Part shown: positions 26,372 to 33,975 of the stretch, piece by piece | How positions within the stretch are numbered: the first letter of the stretch is position 1 | Layout of the letters: each line of letters starts with the position of its first letter | Assembly: GCA_947629975.1 (NCBI GenBank) | Contig: CANRFU010000003.1 | Coordinates: 1 to 43,635 of the forward strand | Source: an uncultured Oscillospiraceae bacterium | GTDB lineage: Bacteria > Bacillota > Clostridia > Oscillospirales > Oscillospiraceae | Direction of reading: 5' to 3' | Length of the DNA: 43,635 nt | Notes under the pieces: generated by a model | Databases searched by the model: none | What the model was told of the DNA's origin: nothing | Seen by the model: only the letters and a program-made list of their open reading frames with translations | Translations under genes and position numbers: made by a program

Positions 26372-27406
26372 TCACGGGTGGCGGATGTCCAGCGCCCAGG
26401 CGGGCACCTCCTCCTCATACACGTCCAGACCGTTCACCAGCTCCAGCACGGCCTCGTCGTCCAGCTCGTAATAGGGGCTCACCCAGTCCCCGGGCAGCAC
26501 GGCGGAGGACAGGTCGGTATCCAGATCCATGCCGATGGCCTGGGTGGCGAACCACACCATATCGGACAGGGGCATATCGCTCTCCACGTAGGTGTTCAGC
26601 ACGTTGATGAGATCGGTGACCTTGGTCACGTTGGACAGGGTGATGGTCTGCTTCACCAGCGCCGCCAGGAACTTCCGCTGGGTCTGGCCGCGGCCGATGT
26701 CGGCGTTGGGGTAGCAGTTGCGGCACCGCATGACCCCCAGGGCGTCATTGCCGTTCAGCAGCTGATAGCCCTTGGAGATGTGGATATGCAGGTTCTGGAG
26801 GGGGTCGTCGTAGTTCATGTCCACCGGGACGTCAAAATAGACGCCGCCGATCTTCTCCACAATGGCCTTGAAGGCGTAGGTGTCCACCTCCACGTACCGG
26901 TCCACCGGCAGCGCCAGCATATGGGACACGGTCTCCATCAGCAGGGACACGCCGCCGACGCCCTGGACGGTGTTGATCTTCCGGTCCTTGCCGTCCACAT
27001 GGACCACCGTGTCCCGGGGGATGGACACCAGCGAGGCGGTCTTGGCCCCGGTGTCGAACACCCCGAGCATGATGGTGTCGGTGCCGCCTATGTCCGCCGA
27101 ACCGACCAGCAGACAGGTGAATACGCCGTCCCGCCGGTTCAGCACCGTGCCCTGGGAGGTGGGTTCCGGCTCCTCGGACGCGGGGACGGCGCTGGGGGCA
27201 GCCTCCGGCGGCCGGGTCACCGGCGGGTCGCTGGGGGGTTCGATGACGATCTGGGAGTCCACCGTGGGGGCGATGAAATGGAGCGCCGCAAAGCCGATCA
27301 CGATGACCAGCGAAAAGGCGAACACCACGATGTACAGCCCTCTGAAAAAGCTCTGAACGGCGGAGCGCTTGCTGCGCTTCCCGGGAGCGGTTTTTTTCTT
27401 TGCCAT
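26372..27406 (-). CDS. LCP (LytR-CpsA-Psr) family glycopolymer ligase
   Basis: A 344-aa membrane-anchored enzyme of the family that links wall teichoic acids or capsule to peptidoglycan from undecaprenyl-pyrophosphate precursors. A basic N-terminus (MAKKKTAPGKRSKR) and one helix (about 25-46) precede a Pro/Ser/Glu-rich spacer and the LCP domain (about 95-300). The domain shows GTDTIMLGVFD, VSIPRDTVVHV with the catalytic Arg-Asp, KINTVQGVGG, YVEVDTYAFKAIVEKIGGV and GRGQTQRKFLAALV. GAGAGGA precedes ATG 27406. It heads the operon with the GtrB, GtrA and DUF6056-like genes, suggesting that the polymer it attaches is sugar-decorated. Confidence 0.93.
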   Translation of the reverse strand: MAKKKTAPGKRSKRSAVQSFFRGLYIVVFAFSLVIVIGFAALHFIAPTVDSQIVIEPPSDPPVTRPPEAAPSAVPASEEPEPTSQGTVLNRRDGVFTCLLVGSADIGGTDTIMLGVFDTGAKTASLVSIPRDTVVHVDGKDRKINTVQGVGGVSLLMETVSHMLALPVDRYVEVDTYAFKAIVEKIGGVYFDVPVDMNYDDPLQNLHIHISKGYQLLNGNDALGVMRCRNCYPNADIGRGQTQRKFLAALVKQTITLSNVTKVTDLINVLNTYVESDMPLSDMVWFATQAIGMDLDTDLSSAVLPGDWVSPYYELDDEAVLELVNGLDVYEEEVPAWALDIRHP

Positions 27407-27484
27407 GCCAGGTCCTCTCTGTCTGTGGAAACTGTGAGGCGGCGAAAGGCCGCTTTTCCTCATTATGTCAACTTGAGCCAAAAT

Positions 27485-27513
27485 AGTATATCCGACTGCC
27501 CGGAAAAAAACAA
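27485..27513 (-). promoter_or_regulatory. promoter of the LCP-glycosylation operon
   Basis: On minus, TTGTTT is followed after 17 bases by TATACT. The leader of about 75 bases holds a small GC hairpin (27439-27453). Confidence 0.55.
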
Positions 27514-27549
27514 GTACAAAGTGTAAATTTTTTTGGGCACACTACCATA

Positions 27550-27577
27550 TTGACTTCCCACGGGCCACTGCTATAAT
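27550..27577 (+). promoter_or_regulatory. sigma-A promoter of the Crp-ABC unit
   Basis: TTGACT and a perfect TATAAT are separated by 16 bases, directly ahead of the palindromic operator. Confidence 0.8.
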
Positions 27578-27578
27578 A

Positions 27579-27602
27579 AAAGTGTATCAAATGATACACT
27601 TT
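27579..27602. promoter_or_regulatory. perfect palindromic operator over the Crp-ABC transcription start
   Basis: AAAGTGTATCA and TGATACACTTT form an inverted repeat with perfect 11-bp arms and an AA centre, lying one base after the -10 box and ending against the GGAGG ribosome site. A bound regulator here would block initiation. The first protein encoded downstream is a Crp/Fnr-type regulator, so autorepression is the simplest reading. A matching half-site AAAGTGTA occurs at 27518-27525, next to the divergent LCP promoter. In RNA the palindrome could also fold and affect translation. Confidence 0.75.
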
Positions 27603-27613
27603 GGAGGTTTGCC

Positions 27614-28270
27614 ATGGAACGGGACTGGGCCGCGAACCACCCCCTGTTCGCGGGCGTGGATGAAAAACTGCTGGAGGCGGCGCTGTCCGCCGCCGAGGCA
27701 CTGTCTTTTCCCAAGGGTGAGACCATCTACACCCAAGGCCGGTTCCGCCGGTGCCTGGGGGTGCTGATCGAGGGCAGGGTCCGGGTGGAGAAGGGCGCGC
27801 TGTCCATGTCCGTGCTGAAGACCGGCGACCTGTTCGGAGCGGCGGCGCTGTTCTCCGGCGGGGCGGACTACCCCACCACCCTCACCGCCCAGACCGCCTG
27901 CCGGATCCTGCTCATCCCCCAGGAGGGGGTGCGGCGGCTCATCCGGGAGGACGGCGGCTTTGCCGAGCGGTACGTGACCTACCTGTCCGGCCGGATCCGG
28001 TTCCTCACCGGGCGGCTGGGGGCGCTGTCCGCCGCCTCCGCCGAGGGCAGGCTGGCCCAGTACCTGCTGGCCAACTGCGGGGAGGACGGGGCGCTCACCC
28101 TGTCCTCCGCTCAGCTCTGCCGGCGCATCGGCGTGGGTCGGGCCACTCTCTACCGGGCCTTCGAGGCCCTGGAGGGGGAGGGGGCCATCGCCCGGGAGGG
28201 CAAGACCATCCGCGTGACCGGCCGGGAAAAGCTGCGCGCCGCCCTGAACGGCCGCGCCTCCCATCCCTGA
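27614..28270 (+). CDS. Crp/Fnr-family transcriptional regulator
   Basis: A 218-aa regulator with an N-terminal cyclic-nucleotide-binding-like beta-barrel (about 12-115) and a C-terminal winged helix-turn-helix (about 145-210; LSSAQLCRRIGVGRATLYRAFEALEGEG). The segment that binds cAMP phosphate in Crp, usually GE-ALL-PRxA, reads GAAALFSGGADYPTTLTA here. The Glu and Arg are missing, so cAMP is unlikely to be the ligand. There is no N-terminal Cys cluster for an Fnr-type iron-sulfur centre. Its promoter carries a perfect palindrome suited to a dimer. The three following genes encode an ABC importer, probably its target. GGAGG precedes the ATG. Confidence 0.9.
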   Translation: MERDWAANHPLFAGVDEKLLEAALSAAEALSFPKGETIYTQGRFRRCLGVLIEGRVRVEKGALSMSVLKTGDLFGAAALFSGGADYPTTLTAQTACRILLIPQEGVRRLIREDGGFAERYVTYLSGRIRFLTGRLGALSAASAEGRLAQYLLANCGEDGALTLSSAQLCRRIGVGRATLYRAFEALEGEGAIAREGKTIRVTGREKLRAALNGRASHP

Positions 28271-28290
28271 AAAAGAAAGGAACGATCTCT

Positions 28291-29361
28291 ATGAACTGCA
28301 AGAAACTCACCGCCCTGCTGCTGGCCCTGGCGCTGGCATTTGCCCTGGCCGCCTGCGGCGGACCCGCCGCCAACTCCACTGAGGCCCCCTCTGATGTCCC
28401 CAGCGAGGCCCCGACCGAGGCCCCCAGTGAGGCCCCGACCGAGGCGCCCAGCGAGGACGTCCATGTAGAGCAGGCCGTCCCGCGGCTGGCGGTGCTGTCC
28501 GGCCCCACCGGCATCGGCGCGGCGAAGATGCTGTCCGTCCCCGATGAGAACGAGCAGAGCTACGACTATGTCATCGAGGCGGACAACAGCGCCCTGGTGG
28601 CCGGTCTCACCGGCCCCGAACCCGCCTATGACATCGCCACCATGGCCTCCAATATGGCGGTGAACCTCTACAACAAGACCGAGGGCGGCGTGAAGATCAT
28701 CGCCCTGGGCACCCTGGGGGTCCTCCACATCCTGGAGAGCGGCGGCGGTACCTCCATCAACTCCGTCGCCGACCTGGCGGGGAAGACCGTCTGGTCCGCC
28801 GGCCAGGGGGCCAACCCGGAGTATATCCTCCGCCATCTGCTGGAGAAAAGCGGCGTCGCGGATCAGGTGACCGTCCAGTTCGCCGACGCCTCCGAGATCC
28901 AGGCCAAGCTGCTCACCGGCGAGATCGAGTGCGCTATGCTGCCCGTGCCCGCCGCCACCGCCGCCATTGCCAAGAGCGAGGGGCAGGTCCGGGACGCCGT
29001 GGACGTGACCGAGGCGTGGAACGAGCTGGACGGCGGCAGCCTGGTGATGACCGCCGTGGTGGTCCGCACCGAATTCCTGGAGACCTGTCCCGACGCCGTG
29101 GCCGCCTTCCTGAAGGACTATAAGGCCTCCATCGACTATGTGACCGGCAATGTGGACGAGGCCGCCCAGATGGTGGCCGATCTGGGGATCACCCCCTCCG
29201 CCGGCATCGCCAAGGCTGCCATCCCCCAGTGCCACCTGACCTTCATTGCCGGCGCGGATATGAAGCCCGCCATCTCCGGCTACTTTGAGACCCTGAACGC
29301 CATGGATCCCACCTCCATCGGCGGGAAACTGCCCGACGACGCCATCTACTATGTCCCCTGA
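28291..29361 (+). CDS. ABC transporter substrate-binding lipoprotein (NMT1/SsuA-like)
   Basis: A 356-aa lipoprotein. The signal peptide ends in the lipobox LAAC at about residue 22. A low-complexity linker with SEAPTEAP repeats (about 27-52) tethers the binding domain to the membrane. The domain has the two-lobed NMT1/SsuA pattern: IGAAKMLSVPDEN, DIATMASNMAVNLYNK, SVADLAGKTVWSAGQGANPE, and EIECAMLPVPAATAAIAKSE. This family serves aliphatic sulfonates, thiamine precursors, nitrate and other small organics; the substrate here is not readable. GAAAGGAA precedes ATG 28291, whereas the track start at 27751 lies inside the regulator. The permease start overlaps the stop by 11 bases. Confidence 0.9.
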   Translation: MNCKKLTALLLALALAFALAACGGPAANSTEAPSDVPSEAPTEAPSEAPTEAPSEDVHVEQAVPRLAVLSGPTGIGAAKMLSVPDENEQSYDYVIEADNSALVAGLTGPEPAYDIATMASNMAVNLYNKTEGGVKIIALGTLGVLHILESGGGTSINSVADLAGKTVWSAGQGANPEYILRHLLEKSGVADQVTVQFADASEIQAKLLTGEIECAMLPVPAATAAIAKSEGQVRDAVDVTEAWNELDGGSLVMTAVVVRTEFLETCPDAVAAFLKDYKASIDYVTGNVDEAAQMVADLGITPSAGIAKAAIPQCHLTFIAGADMKPAISGYFETLNAMDPTSIGGKLPDDAIYYVP

Positions 29362-30100
29362 CGCATGGAAAAGAGCCGTCAAAGCTGTCGTGCCCCCAGT
29401 CTTTTGGCTGGGGGTTTGGCAGCTTGCGGCCCTTCTGGTGGGGCGGGAGCTGCTGCTGCCCGGACCCCTGGCGGTGGCCCGGGCGCTCTGCGCCCTGGCG
29501 GTGACGGGGGACTTCTGGCTGTCCGCCCTGATGACCCTGCTCCGGGTCTTCCTGGGCCTTGCCTGGGGGACGGCGGCGGGGGTCCTGCTGGCCTTCCTGA
29601 CCCATTTCAGCCCGTGGGCAGCCGCCCTGCTGTCCCCGGCGGTGAAGGTGGTGAGGGCCACCCCGGTGGTATCCTTCATCCTGCTGGTGTACCTGTGGGT
29701 GGTCCGGGCCGCCATCCCCGCCGTCATCGCCGGGCTGATGGTCCTGCCCGTCATCTGGGGGAGCATGACCGCCGGCCTCGCCGCCGTGGACCCGCAGCTG
29801 CTGGAGATGGCCAGGACCTACCGCTTCTCCCGGCTCAAGACCTTGCGGCTCATCTACCTGCCCTCTCTGCGGGGGCATTTTACATCGGGAACGCTCACCG
29901 CCTTCGGCCTGGCCTGGAAGTCCGGGGTGGCGGCGGAGGTCATCTGCCCGCCCGCGATGGCCATCGGCTCCCGGCTCCAGGCCGCCCGGCTGGCTCTGGA
30001 GACCCCTGAGCTGTTCGCCTGGACGCTGACTATCATCGCCCTGTCCCTGCTGCTGGAGCGGCTGCTGCGCCTGCTGCTGGAGAGGGGGGAGCGCTCATGA
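29351..30100 (+). CDS. ABC transporter permease (SsuC/ThiX-like)
   Basis: A 249-aa membrane permease with six hydrophobic segments. The cytoplasmic coupling loop is [22 protein letters not shown] (about 157-178), the EAA motif of binding-protein-dependent importers. [19 protein letters not shown] and [14 protein letters not shown] are characteristic of the SsuC/TauC branch. The start overlaps the lipoprotein gene by 11 bases and the stop overlaps the ATPase gene by 4 (ATGA), so the three are tightly coupled. Confidence 0.9.
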   Translation: MSPDAWKRAVKAVVPPVFWLGVWQLAALLVGRELLLPGPLAVARALCALAVTGDFWLSALMTLLRVFLGLAWGTAAGVLLAFLTHFSPWAAALLSPAVKVVRATPVVSFILLVYLWVVRAAIPAVIAGLMVLPVIWGSMTAGLAAVDPQLLEMARTYRFSRLKTLRLIYLPSLRGHFTSGTLTAFGLAWKSGVAAEVICPPAMAIGSRLQAARLALETPELFAWTLTIIALSLLLERLLRLLLERGERS

Positions 30101-30678
30101 TCCGGATCAGGGATCTGACCTTCCGTTACGGCGGGAAGACCGTGCTGGAGCGCTTTTCCGCCGACCTGCCGGACCGGGGGATCACCGCCCTCCGGGGTCC
30201 GTCCGGCTGCGGCAAGACGACACTGCTCCGGGTGCTGGCCGGATTGGCCCGCCCCGAGAGCGGGACCGTCGCCGGCGTCGATCCGGGGAAAACGGCCGTC
30301 CTGTTCCAGGAGGACCGGCTGCTGCCCTGGCGGACAGTGAACCAGCACATCGCCGACGTGCTCCCCAAAGAGCGCCGGAAGGAGGTCACCCGGTGGCTGG
30401 CCTTCGCCGAACTGGAGGGGGAGGGGGATTCCTATCCGGCCTCCCTGTCCGGCGGCATGGCCCGCCGCCTGGCCCTGGCCCGGTGCGCCGCCCTGAGAGG
30501 GGAGCTCCTCCTGCTGGACGAGCCCTTTACCGGCGTGGATGAGGCCCGGGCCGTCCGGCTGCTGGACCGGCTCCGGGAGATGGGCGCGCCGGTGCTGCTC
30601 ACCTCCCACCAGAGCGGTCTGTTGGACCGGTGCGACGCCGTCCTCTCCCTGGACGGGCCGCCCCTGCGCGTGCTGTAG
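30097..30678 (+). CDS. ABC transporter ATP-binding protein
   Basis: A 193-aa ATPase that powers the importer. Walker [10 protein letters not shown] is at about 34-42, the Q-loop in [15 protein letters not shown], the signature [13 protein letters not shown] (Met in place of the usual Gln), Walker B LLLLDEPF and the H-loop in LLTSHQ. It is compact; SsuB/TauB proteins are usually 230-260 aa, and the missing part is the C-terminal end after the H-loop. All catalytic motifs are present. A terminator follows the stop by 5 bases, closing the Crp-ABC unit. Confidence 0.92.
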   Translation: MIRIRDLTFRYGGKTVLERFSADLPDRGITALRGPSGCGKTTLLRVLAGLARPESGTVAGVDPGKTAVLFQEDRLLPWRTVNQHIADVLPKERRKEVTRWLAFAELEGEGDSYPASLSGGMARRLALARCAALRGELLLLDEPFTGVDEARAVRLLDRLREMGAPVLLTSHQSGLLDRCDAVLSLDGPPLRVL

Positions 30679-30683
30679 ACATG

Positions 30684-30714
30684 AAAAGGCTCTCCCCGCG
30701 GGGAGAGCCTTTTT
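30684..30714. terminator. bidirectional terminator after the ABC unit
   Basis: AAAAGGCTCTCCCC pairs with GGGGAGAGCCTTTT around GC, with T runs on both strands. It serves the ABC ATPase gene on plus and the pseudo-P-type ATPase gene on minus, whose stop lies 9 bases away. Confidence 0.92.
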
Positions 30715-30722
30715 CCGTGCGC

Positions 30723-32933
30723 TCAGAACTGGTTGACCCAGTTGGAGACCACCAGTTCGGGGACCAGCCAGGCCGCCATGAACACGAAGAAGTTCAGCGT
30801 GGTCAGGGAGGCGAAGGCCCCCGCCGACGTGAGGTAGAAGGTGATGATAAGGCCCAGGACCGCCCCGGCCAGGGCGCAGATGAGGCCCAGCTGGGTGGCC
30901 TGCTTCAGCCGGCGGCCTCCGAGCACCGCATCACAGTAGGCGATGAGTCCCTGCCGGGACAGGATGGCAACGGTGGTGGGGTCATGGTCCTGATCCCGGT
31001 CGGACAGCTCCAGCCGCCGCTCCACCGAGGGGAACTCCAGATTGTCCACCGGCAGGTGGAATTTCTGCTTCAGCATGGCGGGGATGAGTACCGGGTCCCG
31101 GGTGGCCAGCACCGGGGAGACTCCCTCCCGGATCAGGGCGTTCAGGCTGGGCGCCACGGCGGGGTTGAGGGAGTAGCGGAGGGGGAACAGGCCGCACAGC
31201 TGCCCGTCGATGGCGCAGAAGATGGCGGCCCGGAGGCTGTGGCCCGCCGGCATGTCGATGTTCATCATGTGCATGAAATCGGCGGTGCCCACCAGCACCT
31301 CCTGGTTGCGGATGACGCCGGACACGCCCCCCTGGTGCTTCACCACCCCCGACACCTCCCGGTAGATGGCGCCCTGGGCGCGCAGCAGATCGTGGAAGGG
31401 CCGGGTGAGGCCGCAGTCCAGCACCCGCATGAGGGTGGCGGTATAGGCCACCACCTTTTCGGTGGCCGCGCCGCCGAACACGTTGACCTGGGTGACGGTG
31501 ACCGAGCCGGTGGGGAAGAGGTCGTTGTCGGTCATGATGATGCCCGCGGGGCCGCAGCGGAGGACCCCCGGCCACCCGGCCAGGGCCGCCCCCACCTTGT
31601 TGAGCCGGTCGGTCAGGCTGCGGTAGGGCAGACCGTAGGCCAGCAGGGCAGACCAGGAGGAGGCCGCCGTGAGGCACACCGACGCCGACCAGACGAACCG
31701 CCCGGGGATGCCCCGGCCGATGGAGGCCAGCATGGCGCCCAGCAGCCCGCCCAGGATCAGCAGCGGCGCGGCGATGCGATAGATCCGCTGGGGGCCGTCC
31801 TCCGCCTGGATCTGGCTGCCCAGGCCCAGGGGCACGTCGGACCGCTTGGAGAAGGCGGGTCTGGCGTTCCACTTGTCCTCGTCCAGGGTGACCACGTAGG
31901 GGGTGTGGACCATGGCCGCCGACTTGGCGGAGGCCCGGTCCGCCGAGCGCCTGGCGTGGATGCCCCAGAGGGAGAAGGCCAGCGCAAAGGCGGTGATGGC
32001 GGAACAGGGCAGACAGCCCGCGCGCTCCTCCAGCCGCCCGGCGGTGAATCCGTCCAGCAGGGTGAGGATCCAGGCCAGGGAGACCACCGTCTCCGCCCCC
32101 ATCTTCATCTCCGTGGCCTGCTGGACGGCGCTGGTCGGGATCTCATAGCACAGCCCGCCCGCGACGGCCAGCAGGACAGTCAGCACCAGCGACTGGAGCT
32201 GGAAGGGGGAGAGGGCCCCTCCCGCCGGCAGGTCCCAGGGAAACAGGGGCAGGCACAGGGACAGGATCAGGGTGAGGATGGCCACCGCCATCGCCCCGAT
32301 GACCCGGCGGCCCTGCCCCACCAGCCCCTTGCGGTACTGGAGGACCAGCTGGGCGGGGGGGATGTCCGGAGGGAGTTCCTCCTGCCGCTTCGGGGGACGG
32401 GACTTGGCCCGGCGGGAGCGGTCTTCCTCCCCGGCGTCTTCCTCCTGGTCCACGCCGGGCAGATATTTCTCCGCCTTCTTTTCCTCCTCGCTGGGTTCGG
32501 CCTCGTCATACATGTGGTCGGCAAAGTGCTCCGCCTGCCGCTTGAGGGCGGACAGCCGGGCGCCGATGGCCCGCCCCACGCCCTGGGGGACGATCTTGGG
32601 CATGGACCCCTCTTTCTGAGCGGCGGGGGCGGCTTTGGCGGCGGGCCGCTCCTCCCGGGGGGGCGCTCCGGCGCTCTCCTGCCCGGCTCCGGCGGCCTGG
32701 GGCCTCTCCCCGGCGGTCTCCTCCGGGCCGGGACTCTGTCTCCCGGCGGCGGGGGAGGGCTTCCGCCTGGCGGGGGGGATCACCGGCTGGGGCCTGCCCG
32801 GCTCCGGCGGGGGGGTCACCCGCAGGTCGGGGAAATCGACTACCTTGGGATTCTTCTGGGGCCTCTCGGAGCCGTATTCCGCCAGGATCTCGTCCACCGA
32901 GTAGCCGGAGGTCTTTTCCTTGTCGTCAGCCAT
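30723..32933 (-). CDS. P1B-type-ATPase-like membrane protein without catalytic motifs
   Basis: A 736-aa protein. Residues 1-200 are disordered-looking, Pro/Glu/Lys-rich, opening with YSVDEILAEYG. Four membrane helices lie at about 210-330, a short soluble loop at 335-375, two helices at 378-425, a ~255-residue soluble domain, and two final helices at 690-730. That 4-2-2 order matches heavy-metal P-type ATPases. Parts of the soluble domain also resemble them, but each key motif is altered. DKTGTLT corresponds to TDNDLFPTG, TGD to TRD, and no TGE or GDGxND is seen. RNQEVLVGTADFM and LNALIREGVSPVLATRD resemble N- and P-domain segments. Pumping is therefore unlikely; a regulatory or scaffold role is possible. 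It starts 16 bases after the rlmB stop. Confidence 0.65.
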   Translation of the reverse strand: MADDKEKTSGYSVDEILAEYGSERPQKNPKVVDFPDLRVTPPPEPGRPQPVIPPARRKPSPAAGRQSPGPEETAGERPQAAGAGQESAGAPPREERPAAKAAPAAQKEGSMPKIVPQGVGRAIGARLSALKRQAEHFADHMYDEAEPSEEEKKAEKYLPGVDQEEDAGEEDRSRRAKSRPPKRQEELPPDIPPAQLVLQYRKGLVGQGRRVIGAMAVAILTLILSLCLPLFPWDLPAGGALSPFQLQSLVLTVLLAVAGGLCYEIPTSAVQQATEMKMGAETVVSLAWILTLLDGFTAGRLEERAGCLPCSAITAFALAFSLWGIHARRSADRASAKSAAMVHTPYVVTLDEDKWNARPAFSKRSDVPLGLGSQIQAEDGPQRIYRIAAPLLILGGLLGAMLASIGRGIPGRFVWSASVCLTAASSWSALLAYGLPYRSLTDRLNKVGAALAGWPGVLRCGPAGIIMTDNDLFPTGSVTVTQVNVFGGAATEKVVAYTATLMRVLDCGLTRPFHDLLRAQGAIYREVSGVVKHQGGVSGVIRNQEVLVGTADFMHMMNIDMPAGHSLRAAIFCAIDGQLCGLFPLRYSLNPAVAPSLNALIREGVSPVLATRDPVLIPAMLKQKFHLPVDNLEFPSVERRLELSDRDQDHDPTTVAILSRQGLIAYCDAVLGGRRLKQATQLGLICALAGAVLGLIITFYLTSAGAFASLTTLNFFVFMAAWLVPELVVSNWVNQF

Positions 32934-32948
32934 GGGATCGCCTCTTTC

Positions 32949-33725
32949 TCATCGGCCTCTCTGCCGCACTGCCTCGTACAGCACGATGGCCGCGGCGGCG
33001 GAGGCGTTCAGTGAGTTGATCTTCCCTTTCATGGGGATGGACAGCAGAAAATCGCACTGTTCCCGGATCAGCCTGCCCATGCCGCTGCCCTCGCTGCCGA
33101 TGACGACGGCGGCGGGGCCCTTCAGATCGGCGCCATACAGGGGGACGGACCCGTCGGCGGCGGTGCCGAACACCCACAGCCCCCGGTCCTTCAGCTCCCT
33201 GAGGCAGGCCGCCAGGTTGGCCACCCGCGCCACCGGCAGATAGCTCACCGCCCCGGCGGAGGTCTTGGCCACGATGGCGGTCAGCCCCGCGGAGCGCCGC
33301 TTGGGGATGATGACCCCGTGGGCACCGGCGCACTCGGCGGTGCGGATGACCGCCCCCAGGTTGTGGGGGTCGGACAGCTCGTCGCACACCACGATGAGGG
33401 GCGGCTCGCCCTTCGCCTCCGCGGCGGCCAGGATGTCCTCCACCGGCACGTACTCCCGCACGGCGGCCACCGCGATGACCCCCTGGTGGGAGTGGGTGCG
33501 GCTCATGCCGTCCAGCTTCCGCCGGTCGCACTCGGTGACCACGATCCCCCTGTCCCTGCCGGTGGAGGCGATGTGGCCCAGGGCGGCGTCGGTCTCTCCC
33601 CGGGCGATATAGATCTTGTCGATGGCCATCCCGGCCCGCAGGGCCTCGATGACGGCGTTGCGCCCTTCGATGAGGCCGTCGGCCTCCGCCTCCTGGAGGC
33701 GGGCGGGGCGTTTTTCGCTGCGCAT
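32949..33725 (-). CDS. rlmB: TrmH/RlmB-family rRNA 2'-O-methyltransferase
   Basis: A 258-aa SPOUT methyltransferase, probably modifying the ribose of a 23S rRNA guanosine (G2251 in E. coli numbering). The substrate-binding N-terminus is IEGRNAVIEALRAGMAIDKI (about 19-38) with HQGVIAVAA. The knotted SAM site is formed by VCDELSDPHNLGAVIRTAEC, VVIGSEGSGMGRLIRE and IPMKGKINSLNASAAAAIVLYE, which are the three TrmH motifs. I use ATG 33725 because GGAAGGAG precedes it by 8 bases. The RlmB versus TrmH/YacO sub-assignment is by overall similarity and could be off. Confidence 0.92.
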   Translation of the reverse strand: MRSEKRPARLQEAEADGLIEGRNAVIEALRAGMAIDKIYIARGETDAALGHIASTGRDRGIVVTECDRRKLDGMSRTHSHQGVIAVAAVREYVPVEDILAAAEAKGEPPLIVVCDELSDPHNLGAVIRTAECAGAHGVIIPKRRSAGLTAIVAKTSAGAVSYLPVARVANLAACLRELKDRGLWVFGTAADGSVPLYGADLKGPAAVVIGSEGSGMGRLIREQCDFLLSIPMKGKINSLNASAAAAIVLYEAVRQRGR

Positions 33726-33764
33726 GATGAAAGCTCCTTCCAGGTCATTACTTTCCAACTATAT

Positions 33765-33794
33765 AGTTTACCACAAATCCCCGCCGTTGGTAAA
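33765..33794 (-). promoter_or_regulatory. probable rlmB promoter, with AACTATATAGTT palindrome
   Basis: On minus TTTACC and TAAACT are 18 bases apart. A perfect 12-nt palindrome AACTATATAGTT (33757-33768) overlaps the -10 box. The ftsH promoter faces the other way about 65 bases off. Confidence 0.45.
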
Positions 33795-33857
33795 GAGGAA
33801 AAACTCCGTTTCCGGCCGTTTGTCATAGAAAGTTTACAGCCAGGCCGCGAACATTTC

Positions 33858-33886
33858 TTGTTTTTACGGAAAAGGTGTGTTATACT
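33858..33886 (+). promoter_or_regulatory. sigma-A promoter for ftsH
   Basis: TTGTTT and TATACT are separated by 17 bases, giving a leader of about 80 bases before the ftsH start. Confidence 0.65.
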
Positions 33887-33894
33887 ACAGCATA

Positions 33895-33957
33895 CTGGTG
33901 GGTTTTGCCCACCGGCATCTCTGACGATCCAAGCCCTTCGGGGGTGTTCCCCCCGAA
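33895..33957 (+). promoter_or_regulatory. two-hairpin leader of ftsH
   Basis: Hairpin one pairs CTGGTGGG with CCCACCGG (33895-33915); hairpin two pairs TTCGGGGG with CCCCCGAA (33937-33957) and ends three bases before the AAAGGAGG site. No T run follows either. The role may be transcript stability or control of translation. Confidence 0.5.
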
Positions 33958-33975
33958 TGAAAGGAGGCTTTCTCT

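Noticed and set aside
27439-27457. Plus-strand terminator GCGGC-GCCGC-TTTT
   Set aside because: Only five pairs and no plus-strand gene upstream; it is simply part of the LCP leader.
30630-33014. 794-aa plus-strand ORF opposite the pseudo-P-type ATPase
   Set aside because: Gly/Gln/His-rich shadow without helices; the minus frame has eight clean membrane helices and a good start.
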